Shown: piece by piece, positions 8,597 through 16,252 of the stretch | Position numbering within the stretch: the first letter of the stretch is position 1 | Layout: each line of letters begins with the position of its first letter | Assembly: GCA_963710815.1 (NCBI GenBank) | Contig: CAVQCA010000055.1 | Span: 1-64,000 of the forward strand | Source of the DNA: CAVQCA01 sp963710815 | GTDB lineage: Bacteria > Pseudomonadota > Gammaproteobacteria > UBA9214 | DNA length: 64,000 bases | Direction: 5' to 3' | The notes under the pieces: model-generated | Seen by the model: the letters and a program-made list of their open reading frames with translations, nothing else | Told to the model about the DNA's origin: nothing | The model's database searches: none | Translations under genes and position numbers: made by a program

Positions 8597-9802
8597 ATGC
8601 GCAAGCGCACCGCGGGTTTGCTGGTTCTGGCTCTGCTGACGGGGTGGGTCACGGGCTGGTACATGCGCGACCTCCGGACACCCGAACCCCAAGTATCCCG
8701 CGTATCGGCCAGGGTCATACCGGCATCGCCGCCGGGCGTCGCCAGGTCCGCCGGGAATGCCACCGTGGCGGCCCCGGTGCGCAACGATACCCTCCGGCAA
8801 CTGCTGGAAAACAAGGCATTTGCACGCGCCGTGGAGCACTTCGAGGCGTTGCAGGCGCGGGCGGATGACGCCGCCGTGCAGCGCGCCAGGAGCCAGTTGC
8901 TGGCGTACGCGAGCCGGCTGAACGCGCAGGCGGACTACCCCGCGGCGATAAAGCTCCTGCGGCTTTACCTGCAGGCCGACTACCGCGATGCGGAGGCGCG
9001 CATGCTGCTGGCCGCAGCCTATCGAGGCGAAAATGACCTGCGCGCCGCGATCGAGCAGCTCTACGAGGCGAAAGGACAGGCCTGGCGGCCGGAGACACTG
9101 ACGCAGCTGACCGGGCGCATCCATGCGCTGGTAGTCGATTACGCGGCCGCCCTGAAGCAACGCGGCGATACCAGCGGTCTGCTGGACCTCTACCAGGACC
9201 TCACCCAGCTCGAACCCGACCATGCGGCATATTTCATCGGTCTCGCAACCTCACAGATCGCGCTCGCCGACTACGACGGTGCGCGTCAGTCGCTGTTGCT
9301 GGTGGCGCAGGATCCCGAGGTCGGCGCCCGGGCGCGGCAGCTGCTCGAGCAACTGCGTATGACAGCAATCGAGCCGCAACAACCGGAGACGTCCACGCCG
9401 GCGAGCGAAGTCGCCGGAATCCCGTTATTGCGCAACGGCAACCATTTCCTGGTCGATGCCCGCCTGGGAGACGGACAGCAGGCGCGCCTGCTCATCGATA
9501 CCGGCGCCAGCCTGACCATACTCACACCCGGGGCGCTGAAACGCCGGGGCGTGGCCGCCGAGCCCACCGGCAAAACCGGCCTGTTCACCACGGCCAACGG
9601 CCGGGTCAGTGCACCGATCTATCGCCTCGACTCGCTATCGGTGGGCGAATGGCGGGTAAGCAACCTCGAGGTCGGCGTACTCGCACTGGAGGATTCGCGG
9701 CTCGACGGTCTGCTCGGCATGAACTTCCTCGGCAAGTTCCAGTTCTTCATCGACCAGAAGCAGGCGCAGCTGCGTCTGTCGCCCGCCACGCCACCGAATT
9801 GA
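8597..9802 (+). CDS. Membrane-anchored retropepsin-like aspartic protease with TPR-like region
   Basis: The protein has an N-terminal signal anchor (LLVLALLTGWVTGWYM), a helical TPR-like stretch (about residues 65-255) and a C-terminal clan AA aspartic protease domain. The protease motif LLIDTGAS is near D301, followed by GLLGMNFLGKF near the C-terminus, as in the TIGR02281/gag-asp-protease-like families. A single DTGAS implies that it works as a dimer, as retropepsins do. It would act in the periplasm; the target is unknown. I start at ATG 8597 rather than 8576 because the signal anchor then begins with basic residues (MRKRTAG). The gene lies downstream of clsA in the same direction and ends just before a family A repeat. 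Confidence 0.75.
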   Translation: MRKRTAGLLVLALLTGWVTGWYMRDLRTPEPQVSRVSARVIPASPPGVARSAGNATVAAPVRNDTLRQLLENKAFARAVEHFEALQARADDAAVQRARSQLLAYASRLNAQADYPAAIKLLRLYLQADYRDAEARMLLAAAYRGENDLRAAIEQLYEAKGQAWRPETLTQLTGRIHALVVDYAAALKQRGDTSGLLDLYQDLTQLEPDHAAYFIGLATSQIALADYDGARQSLLLVAQDPEVGARARQLLEQLRMTAIEPQQPETSTPASEVAGIPLLRNGNHFLVDARLGDGQQARLLIDTGASLTILTPGALKRRGVAAEPTGKTGLFTTANGRVSAPIYRLDSLSVGEWRVSNLEVGVLALEDSRLDGLLGMNFLGKFQFFIDQKQAQLRLSPATPPN

Positions 9803-9924
9803 CATGCGCGGAGAAGCTGCGTACCCCCACGACAGACTCCAGACCAAAATGACACCGGGGCAAGACCAGGGTGCGATAACGTTGTTTGCAACCCCGGGAT
9901 TTTTCGCTGCGATCGAAAAGAGAC

Positions 9925-10016
9925 AAACTCATCGCAAAGCCGCAAAGAGCGCAAAGTGTTTGATTGTTTTCGTTAAAGAATTTCTCTGCGTTCTTTGCGG
10001 CTTTGCGGTGAAAATG
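9925..10016. repeat. Family A palindromic repeat (CGCAAAG arms), copy 1
   Basis: The left arm (TCGCAAAGCCGCAAAGAGCG, ending CAAAG) and the right arm (CTTTGCGGCTTTGCGGTGAA) are inverted around a spacer containing TTTGATTGTTTTCGTTAAAG. The unit is about 90 bp and sits in the 247-bp gap between the convergent protease and SCO genes. Related copies are at 46561-46804 (interrupted) and 56771-56862 (opposite orientation). It could form a strong RNA hairpin from either strand and so may serve as a bidirectional terminator here. Confidence 0.75.
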
Positions 10017-10049
10017 GTGTTATGGACGGACACTAACCAAGCACCACTC

Positions 10050-10679
10050 CTAATCACCGGACTTTTCCGCGAGGAGGCGCCGCAGGTCGCCGGTGATGAC
10101 CGGGGCGCTGTCGGTGGATCCGGCCAGCAGCCGGATCTCGCCTTTGCGGTCGAACACATACACGGCGCTGCTATGCGACACCTCGTAGGCGCCGCTGGAG
10201 TCGGGCTTTCCGTAGCCGTAGCTCACCCGGTAGCGTTTGGTGAGCGACTTCAGCTCGGCCTCGCTGCCGCGCAGCCCGACGACCTCCGGCCCGAACGCTG
10301 CCGCATAGGTTTTCAACCGGGCCAGCGTATCGCGCGCCGGGTCGACGCTCACGAACAGGATCCGCACCTGTTCCGCGCTCGTTCCCAGTGCGGCCACGGC
10401 GCGACTCAGCAGCGACAGGGTGGTCGGGCACACGTCCGGGCAGTGGGTATAGCCGAAGTAAAGCAGCACCACCTTCCCGCGGAAGTTCTTGCCGTGCACC
10501 GTCGCGCCGTCGCTCGCCGCGGTGAGGGTGAAGTCCAGCGGCGGCATGAGACCGGAAATGTCCCGGAGACCCCAGGGTGGCGCGCTCTGCCCGCACGCGG
10601 CGAGCAGACCCGCCAGCAGCAGCAATACCCCGAACCGCACACCCGGAGCACGGGCGTCGGTGGTGCGGGCGGCCGTCAT
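10050..10679 (-). CDS. SCO1/SenC-family copper chaperone, lipoprotein
   Basis: SCO proteins pass copper to the CuA centre of cytochrome c oxidase and keep its cysteines reduced. This one is 209 aa with a hydrophobic signal ending in a lipobox (LLAACG, lipid-attachment C29), and a thioredoxin-like domain with the copper motif CPDVC (C80, C84) and the third ligand H169 in EVSHSSAVYVFD. All metal ligands are present. It would face the periplasm from the inner membrane. It is the last gene of a tightly overlapped set: its ATG overlaps the PCuAC stop by 4 bases (ATGA), so the two are translationally coupled, and CtaG lies upstream. No oxidase subunit gene is in the window. Confidence 0.9.
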   Translation of the reverse strand: MTAARTTDARAPGVRFGVLLLLAGLLAACGQSAPPWGLRDISGLMPPLDFTLTAASDGATVHGKNFRGKVVLLYFGYTHCPDVCPTTLSLLSRAVAALGTSAEQVRILFVSVDPARDTLARLKTYAAAFGPEVVGLRGSEAELKSLTKRYRVSYGYGKPDSSGAYEVSHSSAVYVFDRKGEIRLLAGSTDSAPVITGDLRRLLAEKSGD

Positions 10680-11107
10680 TCGCCCTGCACGCCCACGATC
10701 CGGAAGTGGACCGTGAGTGTCTGGCCATCGCTGAAGCTCAGGGTCACCGGCACGTCCTCTCCGACGTGCAAGTCCCGCGTGGCGTGCATCAGCATCAGAT
10801 GGTAACCGCCGGGGGCAAACGCGAACGGCCGGCCCGGGACCAGGTCCACGCCGTCCACGTGCGCCATATGCGCCATGCCGTTTTTCTCGACGCTGCGATG
10901 CAGCATCACATTGTCAAAGGCCGGGCTGGCGGCGCCGACCAGGCGCAGAGGGCCAGTCGCGTTGCTGGTGATCACGAAATACCCGGCCATGGGCAGGTCA
11001 CCCGGCAACCAGCGCACGCGTGCGTCGGTGACCGAGACCTGCGGCTGCCCGGCGTGGGCGACCATGACGACACCCAGTACAGCCATGAAAAACAACATTC
11101 GCCTCAC
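10676..11107 (-). CDS. PCu(A)C-family periplasmic copper chaperone
   Basis: PCuAC proteins bind Cu(I) in the periplasm and deliver it, with SCO, to cytochrome c oxidase. The 143-aa frame has a signal peptide (MLFFMAVLGVVMVAHAG) and the His/Met metal-binding pattern: MLHRSVEKNGMAHM early, then PGGYHLMLM, as in the H(M)x10Mx21HxM signature. I start at GTG 11107, which overlaps the CtaG stop as GTGA and has GAGGAG six bases upstream; ATG 11098 is an alternative. The frame stays open far upstream of this start, but the upstream part is antisense-like reading through CtaG and is not protein. Downstream it overlaps SCO by 4 bases. Confidence 0.88.
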   Translation of the reverse strand: MRRMLFFMAVLGVVMVAHAGQPQVSVTDARVRWLPGDLPMAGYFVITSNATGPLRLVGAASPAFDNVMLHRSVEKNGMAHMAHVDGVDLVPGRPFAFAPGGYHLMLMHATRDLHVGEDVPVTLSFSDGQTLTVHFRIVGVQGE

Positions 11108-11967
11108 AATGCACTCCTCGAAAGCGGCGTCTCGCCGTCCATCCGCGCGGCCACGCTGGAGGCCGCATCCATACGCGCGCTGTAGTGCATCCACATACGC
11201 AGCACCAGCAGGATGGCGAGTACGCTCATCATCGCCGCGGGGATCCAGGTGACGATGCCGCCCGTTTCCTGATCTACCAGGGGACTCACCGGCCAGGCGC
11301 GGCCACACACGCTGTACACGTCGTACAGCACCGTCTTGCTGAGTGCAATATGCGCACCGATCGCAATCTGGGGCAGCATGATCGCCCAGAGCATGACGAT
11401 ACGCGCCGGGTAACCCAGCGAGCCATGCTCGTGCGGCGGGCGCGGATCCAGCACCAGCCACCAGAACAGCAGCCCGTCGATCAGCATGCTCCAGTTCATC
11501 AACTGGTAGCGGGAGGCGCTCAGCATGGCGTCGAAGTGAATCGAAGGGATCAGCCAGAGATAAATCAGGCCGACGAACAGCAACGGAGAGACCAGCGGGT
11601 TCTGCACCAGCCGGTAAACGAACCGAACCGGCCAGCTGCGCCACAGCGGCAGCAGCAGCCCCTCGCGCAGGCGCGATGGCAGACCCCGGCCGAGCACCTC
11701 GTAGGGAACGGCGAGCATGATCAGGAACGGCCCCAGGTGATGCAGCACCAGGTGCTGTACCCGGTGCACCCAGAACATGTGCTGCGAGAGATAATCCACG
11801 TAAGTCTGCATGACCACGTAGATCAGCACGAGGCCCGTGTAAAAGCTCAGCGTGCGGCCCACACCCGTCGTCAGACCGGCCTGGCGACGAAGCCGGAGGC
11901 CGCGCCAGAACAGGACCGCCGCGGCTGTACAGGCGGCCAGTACGGCGGGCGAGAACTCCCACGGCAT
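11104..11967 (-). CDS. CtaG-like cytochrome c oxidase assembly membrane protein
   Basis: This protein matches the caa3-type CtaG family, multi-pass inner membrane proteins needed for copper insertion into certain heme-copper oxidases. It has about seven hydrophobic segments. Conserved features include the HRVQHLVLHHLGPFLIMLAVP block, with several histidines that may bind metal, and the DPRPPHEHG stretch. From ATG 11967 it is 287 aa; the frame extends upstream to 12051, but those residues lack membrane character and no ribosome binding site is seen for either start. The stop overlaps the GTG of the PCuAC gene, giving a ctaG-pcuAC-sco operon. The PCuAC and SCO partners make a copper role secure; which oxidase is served is unknown. 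Confidence 0.82.
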   Translation of the reverse strand: MPWEFSPAVLAACTAAAVLFWRGLRLRRQAGLTTGVGRTLSFYTGLVLIYVVMQTYVDYLSQHMFWVHRVQHLVLHHLGPFLIMLAVPYEVLGRGLPSRLREGLLLPLWRSWPVRFVYRLVQNPLVSPLLFVGLIYLWLIPSIHFDAMLSASRYQLMNWSMLIDGLLFWWLVLDPRPPHEHGSLGYPARIVMLWAIMLPQIAIGAHIALSKTVLYDVYSVCGRAWPVSPLVDQETGGIVTWIPAAMMSVLAILLVLRMWMHYSARMDAASSVAARMDGETPLSRSAL

Positions 11968-12202
11968 GAGTAATGTGACGAGTGAAGGCACCGGCAGCAA
12001 ACGGATGGAGGCAGGATAACCGCGAGGAAGGATAACCCCGCGACTTCGCAAGAATCAACCCGAAAACGGATAACGGTCCTCGCATGAACGTCCGGACGGC
12101 GGTTTGAACGGTTTCACCGTTATCGAGGGGCAGATGGCCATCGAAGGCCTCGGCGGGACCATGGCGGCCTTTTCTGCCAGCCAACCCCGGGGAATCTGAC
12201 GG

Positions 12203-12985
12203 TCAGGGTCTGACGGAGAATGTCGCCGGCCGGTTCATGGAGCCGCGATTGAAATCGCCCAACCGGATGTCCCTGTCGATATCCCGGGCGTGGACGACCC
12301 AGCTGTAGAGACCGCCGGGCCGGATCAGACCGGCGGGCAATTCGAGCCGTGGCTCGTTCAAAAGCTTCGAGGTATAGATCAGGCGATTATCATCCCAAAG
12401 GTCGCGGATGAACACCTCGTAATAGCCGGCGCCCTTGACCCTCTTCCAGCTCAACGCGCGGGGCGTTGCGATATCCTCGGCGCCATCGGGAGGGTTCATT
12501 CCGTGGGCCCGCGGCAATTTGGCGATATGGACGTAATCCCGGGCGCTCAGCCGGTCACCGTTGGACAGGGTGATATCAGCCACATACCAGCCATCCGGTG
12601 CTTCCGGCGGAATCACCACCTGCTTCATGAAGACATGCTTTTCCGGCTTGCCTTTCGGGTGCAGTATTCTGTAGTGGTCCAGGCCGATGCGGGTCAGCAC
12701 ATGTCCATCGGGATAATGGACCTCGACCTGCCGCACCTCGGCATAACGGCTGGTCGAAAACAGCGACAGATAGAACGGCGGCCGGTCCGGCCAGTTACAT
12801 ACGTGGATGTCAAAAAAGCCCGCGGCCGTGTAATGCGGATCCTGTTCGGACCCGGGCTTGTCGTGTCCGTCCACCGCGCCGACCTGGCCGCAGACAGCGA
12901 CAGCCAGCAGGGCGATGCGGGCCCACCGCCGCCTTGATATACCGCGCATCCCTGCAATGATCCACAAGCCTGGTTTGCCGCTCAT
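12203..12985 (-). CDS. Exported hypothetical protein, fibronectin-III-like C-terminus
   Basis: I do not recognise a named family. The 260-aa product has an N-terminal signal (RRRWARIALLAVAVCGQVGA), a middle domain (about 45-160) with FFDIHVCNWPDRPPFYLSLF, and a C-terminal beta-rich segment (about 175-258) with the cadence of a fibronectin type III-like domain (ALSWKRVKGAGYYEVFIRD, then LYSWVVHARD). An internal ATG at residue 13 is an alternative start. Its start overlaps the stop of the preceding cyclic-nucleotide-binding gene by 4 bases, so it is co-translated with it and with the transporter/HEAT gene upstream. The role is likely periplasmic or extracellular; no catalytic motif is visible. 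Confidence 0.6.
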   Translation of the reverse strand: MSGKPGLWIIAGMRGISRRRWARIALLAVAVCGQVGAVDGHDKPGSEQDPHYTAAGFFDIHVCNWPDRPPFYLSLFSTSRYAEVRQVEVHYPDGHVLTRIGLDHYRILHPKGKPEKHVFMKQVVIPPEAPDGWYVADITLSNGDRLSARDYVHIAKLPRAHGMNPPDGAEDIATPRALSWKRVKGAGYYEVFIRDLWDDNRLIYTSKLLNEPRLELPAGLIRPGGLYSWVVHARDIDRDIRLGDFNRGSMNRPATFSVRP

Positions 12986-13446
12986 TTGCTGTTTTCCCGG
13001 GCGGGTGTATTGAGTGATCTCAGGTTGGCCTCGCGGAGCCTGAGCGAAAGGCTGCGCAGCATGCCGATGCTGATCTCGGGATAGCTCAGAATAATACCAC
13101 GCAGACGGGATTTTCCCAGTGCAAGGACGGTTGCGTCCTCCAGCACATGCGCAGTCGCAGAACGCGGCAGGTCGTCCAGCATGTTCATCTCGCCGAAGCA
13201 GTCACCCGGTCCGAGTATGGCGATAAAGTCAGTGCTGGTCGGGTCTTGCGCAATCGATATGCCGACCCTGCCCTCGACCAGCAGGAAAAGCTCATCGCCC
13301 TGGTCGCCGATATCGAACACCCGTTCGCCCGCGAAGTATCTCGCCTCATTCAGGGCCCGGGCGACAAAGCGCAGATCATCGGTAGTCACCGCCGAGAACA
13401 TGGCGGATCGCTTGAGCAGCAGCAGGCGTTCGAAGAGATCAAGCAT
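12982..13446 (-). CDS. Cyclic-nucleotide-binding domain protein
   Basis: A 154-aa stand-alone CAP-like effector domain with the beta-roll signature ARYFAGERVFDIGDQGDELF, then LLVEGRVGI and the phosphate-binding-cassette-like GDCFGEMNMLDDLPRSATA. There is no DNA-binding helix-turn-helix at the C-terminus, so it probably acts by protein contact rather than as a Crp-type regulator. The start ATG 13446 lies 8 bases inside the end of the upstream transporter/HEAT gene (ATGCTTGA), a strong sign of coupling. The likely job is to sense cyclic nucleotide and modulate that transporter-like partner; this is inferred from position only. Confidence 0.82.
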   Translation of the reverse strand: MLDLFERLLLLKRSAMFSAVTTDDLRFVARALNEARYFAGERVFDIGDQGDELFLLVEGRVGISIAQDPTSTDFIAILGPGDCFGEMNMLDDLPRSATAHVLEDATVLALGKSRLRGIILSYPEISIGMLRSLSLRLREANLRSLNTPARENSK

Positions 13447-16126
13447 CGCGGGCTCCGGGCGCCGGCGCGGCGGGTACGCTGCCCGCGCAGTGGCGCAGCC
13501 AGTCATCCTGCCGCGCCCGGCACCACTCCAGCACCTCGCCCACCGTGCGGAACTCATGATCGGTGCCGGTCTTGCGCGCGGTCGCGTCGCTACCCAGGGC
13601 CTCGAGCAGCCAGGGGGTGACGCGGCAATCGTCCAGGCTGTGCAGCACCTCTATCGCATTGGCGACGTACCGGGCGTCACCGCTGGCAATACCCTCCCTG
13701 ATCGTCGCCACGACACCGGGGTCGAACAGTGGCTCGAGCGCCCGCAGGGCGAGATTGATGGTGGCCTGAATACGTTCTCCCAGCGTGAGTTTCAACAGCT
13801 GCATGGCCTCCTGCTGGGCCGTGGCGCTGACATCGAGCCGCTCCAGCGCGGTTTTCAGCCGGCAGGCATCCCGCGACTTCTCGACCGCAATACTCTCGAA
13901 CAGCGGGTTGGGAAGGTCGAGTTTCATCAGGGAATCCAGCAGGGCCTGCTGGCTGCGCGGTGTACCCTGGTTTTCGATGATGCGGCGCGAGGCCTGCGCC
14001 ACGTAATCATTTTCACAGGACTGCAATGCCGCGATAACCGCCTTGCGTACACCGATGTGGCCATCGTCCAGTGCCCGGGAGACGAATGGCTCGCGCCGCC
14101 CGGGCGCCACCAGATGCACGCATCCGGCAGCCGCCTCCCGCAGCGGCGGGGACTCGCTGGACTGGGCGACGGACAGGGCGTCGGCAAAGGTATCGGGGAA
14201 CGGCTGCGCAAATGCGCTCAGTCGGATGAGAGCGCGAAGCCTGATGGCCGCGTCCCTATGGGTGGCGAGATGTTCCGCCGCCTCGTGATAGAGTGACAAC
14301 AGGTCGCGCCGGTCCTGCACGGGCAGATGATCCAGATCGGCAATGTTGTCGAGCGCGGCCAGTCGTTCATTCTCCGCGCCCGTGAGCAAGGCGCGCCATT
14401 CCTTCATCCCCTCCCCATGGTGCTCCGCAAACGGACAGCGCATGATGCCATGAACGGCGACGGCGCGCAGCCGGGGGTTCGGGCTGACCAGGAAACTGCC
14501 GATGCGCTCGCTGCCCGGCTCCTCACCCGCATCGATGAGTCCACGCAGGAGTGTGGCCTGGAGATGTGGATCGCGGGTATCCATCATCGCGCCCAGCCGG
14601 GCGGTCACCTCCGCATCGCCGAGCGGAACAAGCAGCCTCACCAGACGGTCCACCGTGGCGATGCTCCCCTCCCCCGTCCTGGCCAGGATGACCGGGGCGG
14701 CCCGGCCGGGGAATACCCTGACGAGCAGACGGGCAAATGCCAGACAGACCTGTTCATCCGTATCGTTCACGCCACGGACGATCTCCCGGAATACGGTCTC
14801 GTCATTGCCGAACAGGGCCGCTGACATACCGTCACCGGAGAGATATAGCTGGTCGCGCAGGTTGGTGACCAGCGTCCTGACATAATCCCTGTTCATGCGA
14901 GTATTGAAGTAGTAATACAGCAGCGCTGCCACGACGCCGGGAACAAGAAACCAGGCGGGGGCTTGCAGCCGCTGCATAAGCCAGAGCAGCAGACCGCAAC
15001 ACAGCAGGGCAAGCGGCAGGACAACGACGACTGACACCGCGCGTGCACGCCCCTGCATGTAGTTAGGCAGGATGTTATAGAACATCGTGCGCACAGGGCC
15101 GCGGAATGCCGGCATGAAAGCGTCCTTGTTCAGACTTCCCGCCAGAGCCGTCGGCAGCGCGTAGTGGAATAGCAATCCCAGCAGACTGGCCAGGGTGGTC
15201 AGCGGAAACAGCAGGTTGATCCGACGCACCCCGAATCGTTTGATGGCCCGGCCGGTTACGAAGACCTGGATCAGCAGGGCGACGGAACTGGTGACTGCCG
15301 TGAGAACGCCGAAGAACGTGGTGAGAGACTCCTCCGTGGTAAAGACGCCGGTATAGAAGCGATTGACACTGTAACTCAGGATATAGAAGGCAATGACCAT
15401 GAAGAACAGCGCGAAGGAGGCGGAGCGCAGCAGGGCCGAATCACGGGTGAACCGGAGGCCCTGCCCGACCTGGCTGACCGCCGCCGCAAGTCGGTGGGGT
15501 GTTCTTCTGACGGGACGGAAATAGGACGAGGCACCCTCACGCCGGTGCCAGTGCTGCATTACCGCAATACCCAGCAGCAGAAGCGCGCACCAAACCAGCA
15601 GGACATTCTGGACCCGCATGCGGGGTGCGAGCAGGGCGATAAGCACACCGCCGGCGATGATGCCGCTCTGGGCGCCGGCCAGGATCAGGGGCGATAGGCG
15701 CTTTGCCTGCAATGTATTGAGGTTCTGACCCAGATAGTGTGCGCCATGGACCAGGAGCAGCTCCGAGGAAACCTCGTAGACGAGAAAATAGAGAGGATAG
15801 ACGATCTCGACGGTCGTAAACGTCATGAGCGCCCAGAGGGCGGTGACGATCACGGTCAGCGTCGTAAACAGGATGCGGAAGAAACTTTCCGGAGACATGC
15901 GGTCCGCAAAGGCGGCGTACACGGTGCTGACCAGCGCCAGCAGCACACTGAGCAGGAGGTACATTACCGGCAGATACTCAACACCGTACCGCTTCAGGAA
16001 CAGGGCATCCGCCGAGCTGCGTCCGATGGCCATACCCATGCCGATGAGCAGGAAGATGCCCAGCAGATAAATGACCCTGGGCGGCTCATCTTCACGTATC
16101 AGCAGCAGGTCGTAAAGCCGTTTCAT
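13439..16126 (-). CDS. Nucleotide-translocase/MFS-like membrane protein fused to HEAT repeats
   Basis: The 895-aa product starts with a membrane domain of about 12 hydrophobic segments (residues 1-425). It resembles the ATP/ADP translocase (Npt/Tlc)-type branch of the MFS superfamily: SSADALFLKRYG, then VYEVSSELLLVHGAHYLG and GPVRTMFYNILPNYMQGRARAV. A long soluble C-terminal half (about 440-880) of alpha-helical HEAT-like repeats follows, with units of the LRAVAVHGIMRCPF and IGVRKAVIAALQSCE type. Related fusions of this transporter fold with HEAT and cyclic-nucleotide modules occur in free-living bacteria; they are not the energy-parasite transporters of intracellular species, and the substrate is unknown. 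It heads a three-gene operon with the overlapping cNMP-binding protein and the exported protein downstream. Confidence 0.75.
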   Translation of the reverse strand: MKRLYDLLLIREDEPPRVIYLLGIFLLIGMGMAIGRSSADALFLKRYGVEYLPVMYLLLSVLLALVSTVYAAFADRMSPESFFRILFTTLTVIVTALWALMTFTTVEIVYPLYFLVYEVSSELLLVHGAHYLGQNLNTLQAKRLSPLILAGAQSGIIAGGVLIALLAPRMRVQNVLLVWCALLLLGIAVMQHWHRREGASSYFRPVRRTPHRLAAAVSQVGQGLRFTRDSALLRSASFALFFMVIAFYILSYSVNRFYTGVFTTEESLTTFFGVLTAVTSSVALLIQVFVTGRAIKRFGVRRINLLFPLTTLASLLGLLFHYALPTALAGSLNKDAFMPAFRGPVRTMFYNILPNYMQGRARAVSVVVVLPLALLCCGLLLWLMQRLQAPAWFLVPGVVAALLYYYFNTRMNRDYVRTLVTNLRDQLYLSGDGMSAALFGNDETVFREIVRGVNDTDEQVCLAFARLLVRVFPGRAAPVILARTGEGSIATVDRLVRLLVPLGDAEVTARLGAMMDTRDPHLQATLLRGLIDAGEEPGSERIGSFLVSPNPRLRAVAVHGIMRCPFAEHHGEGMKEWRALLTGAENERLAALDNIADLDHLPVQDRRDLLSLYHEAAEHLATHRDAAIRLRALIRLSAFAQPFPDTFADALSVAQSSESPPLREAAAGCVHLVAPGRREPFVSRALDDGHIGVRKAVIAALQSCENDYVAQASRRIIENQGTPRSQQALLDSLMKLDLPNPLFESIAVEKSRDACRLKTALERLDVSATAQQEAMQLLKLTLGERIQATINLALRALEPLFDPGVVATIREGIASGDARYVANAIEVLHSLDDCRVTPWLLEALGSDATARKTGTDHEFRTVGEVLEWCRARQDDWLRHCAGSVPAAPAPGARDA

Positions 16127-16252
16127 TCAGTGCCCAGTGTGTATCCGGAATGTCTTCTTCAGCGCGTCCGTTGCGGGTGAGCTGATATCCACGACGGCAA
16201 ACGCATGCGAAGCGAACCGCCTGACCCTTTCAAAACCGTTCTATAAACAATT

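Noticed and set aside
9804..10805. A 333-codon plus-strand frame across the SCO gene
   Set aside because: It lies antisense to SCO and PCuAC, which have signal peptides and intact metal motifs; the composition (Arg/Gly/His rich) is typical of shadows in high-GC DNA.
10676..12184. A 502-codon minus-strand frame that includes the PCuAC protein at its end
   Set aside because: Only the last 143 codons resemble protein; the rest overlaps CtaG in another frame. The GTG at 11107 with GAGGAG is the true start.
13181..14296. A 371-codon plus-strand frame opposite the transporter/HEAT gene
   Set aside because: A shadow of the minus-strand coding sequence, with no recognisable protein features.
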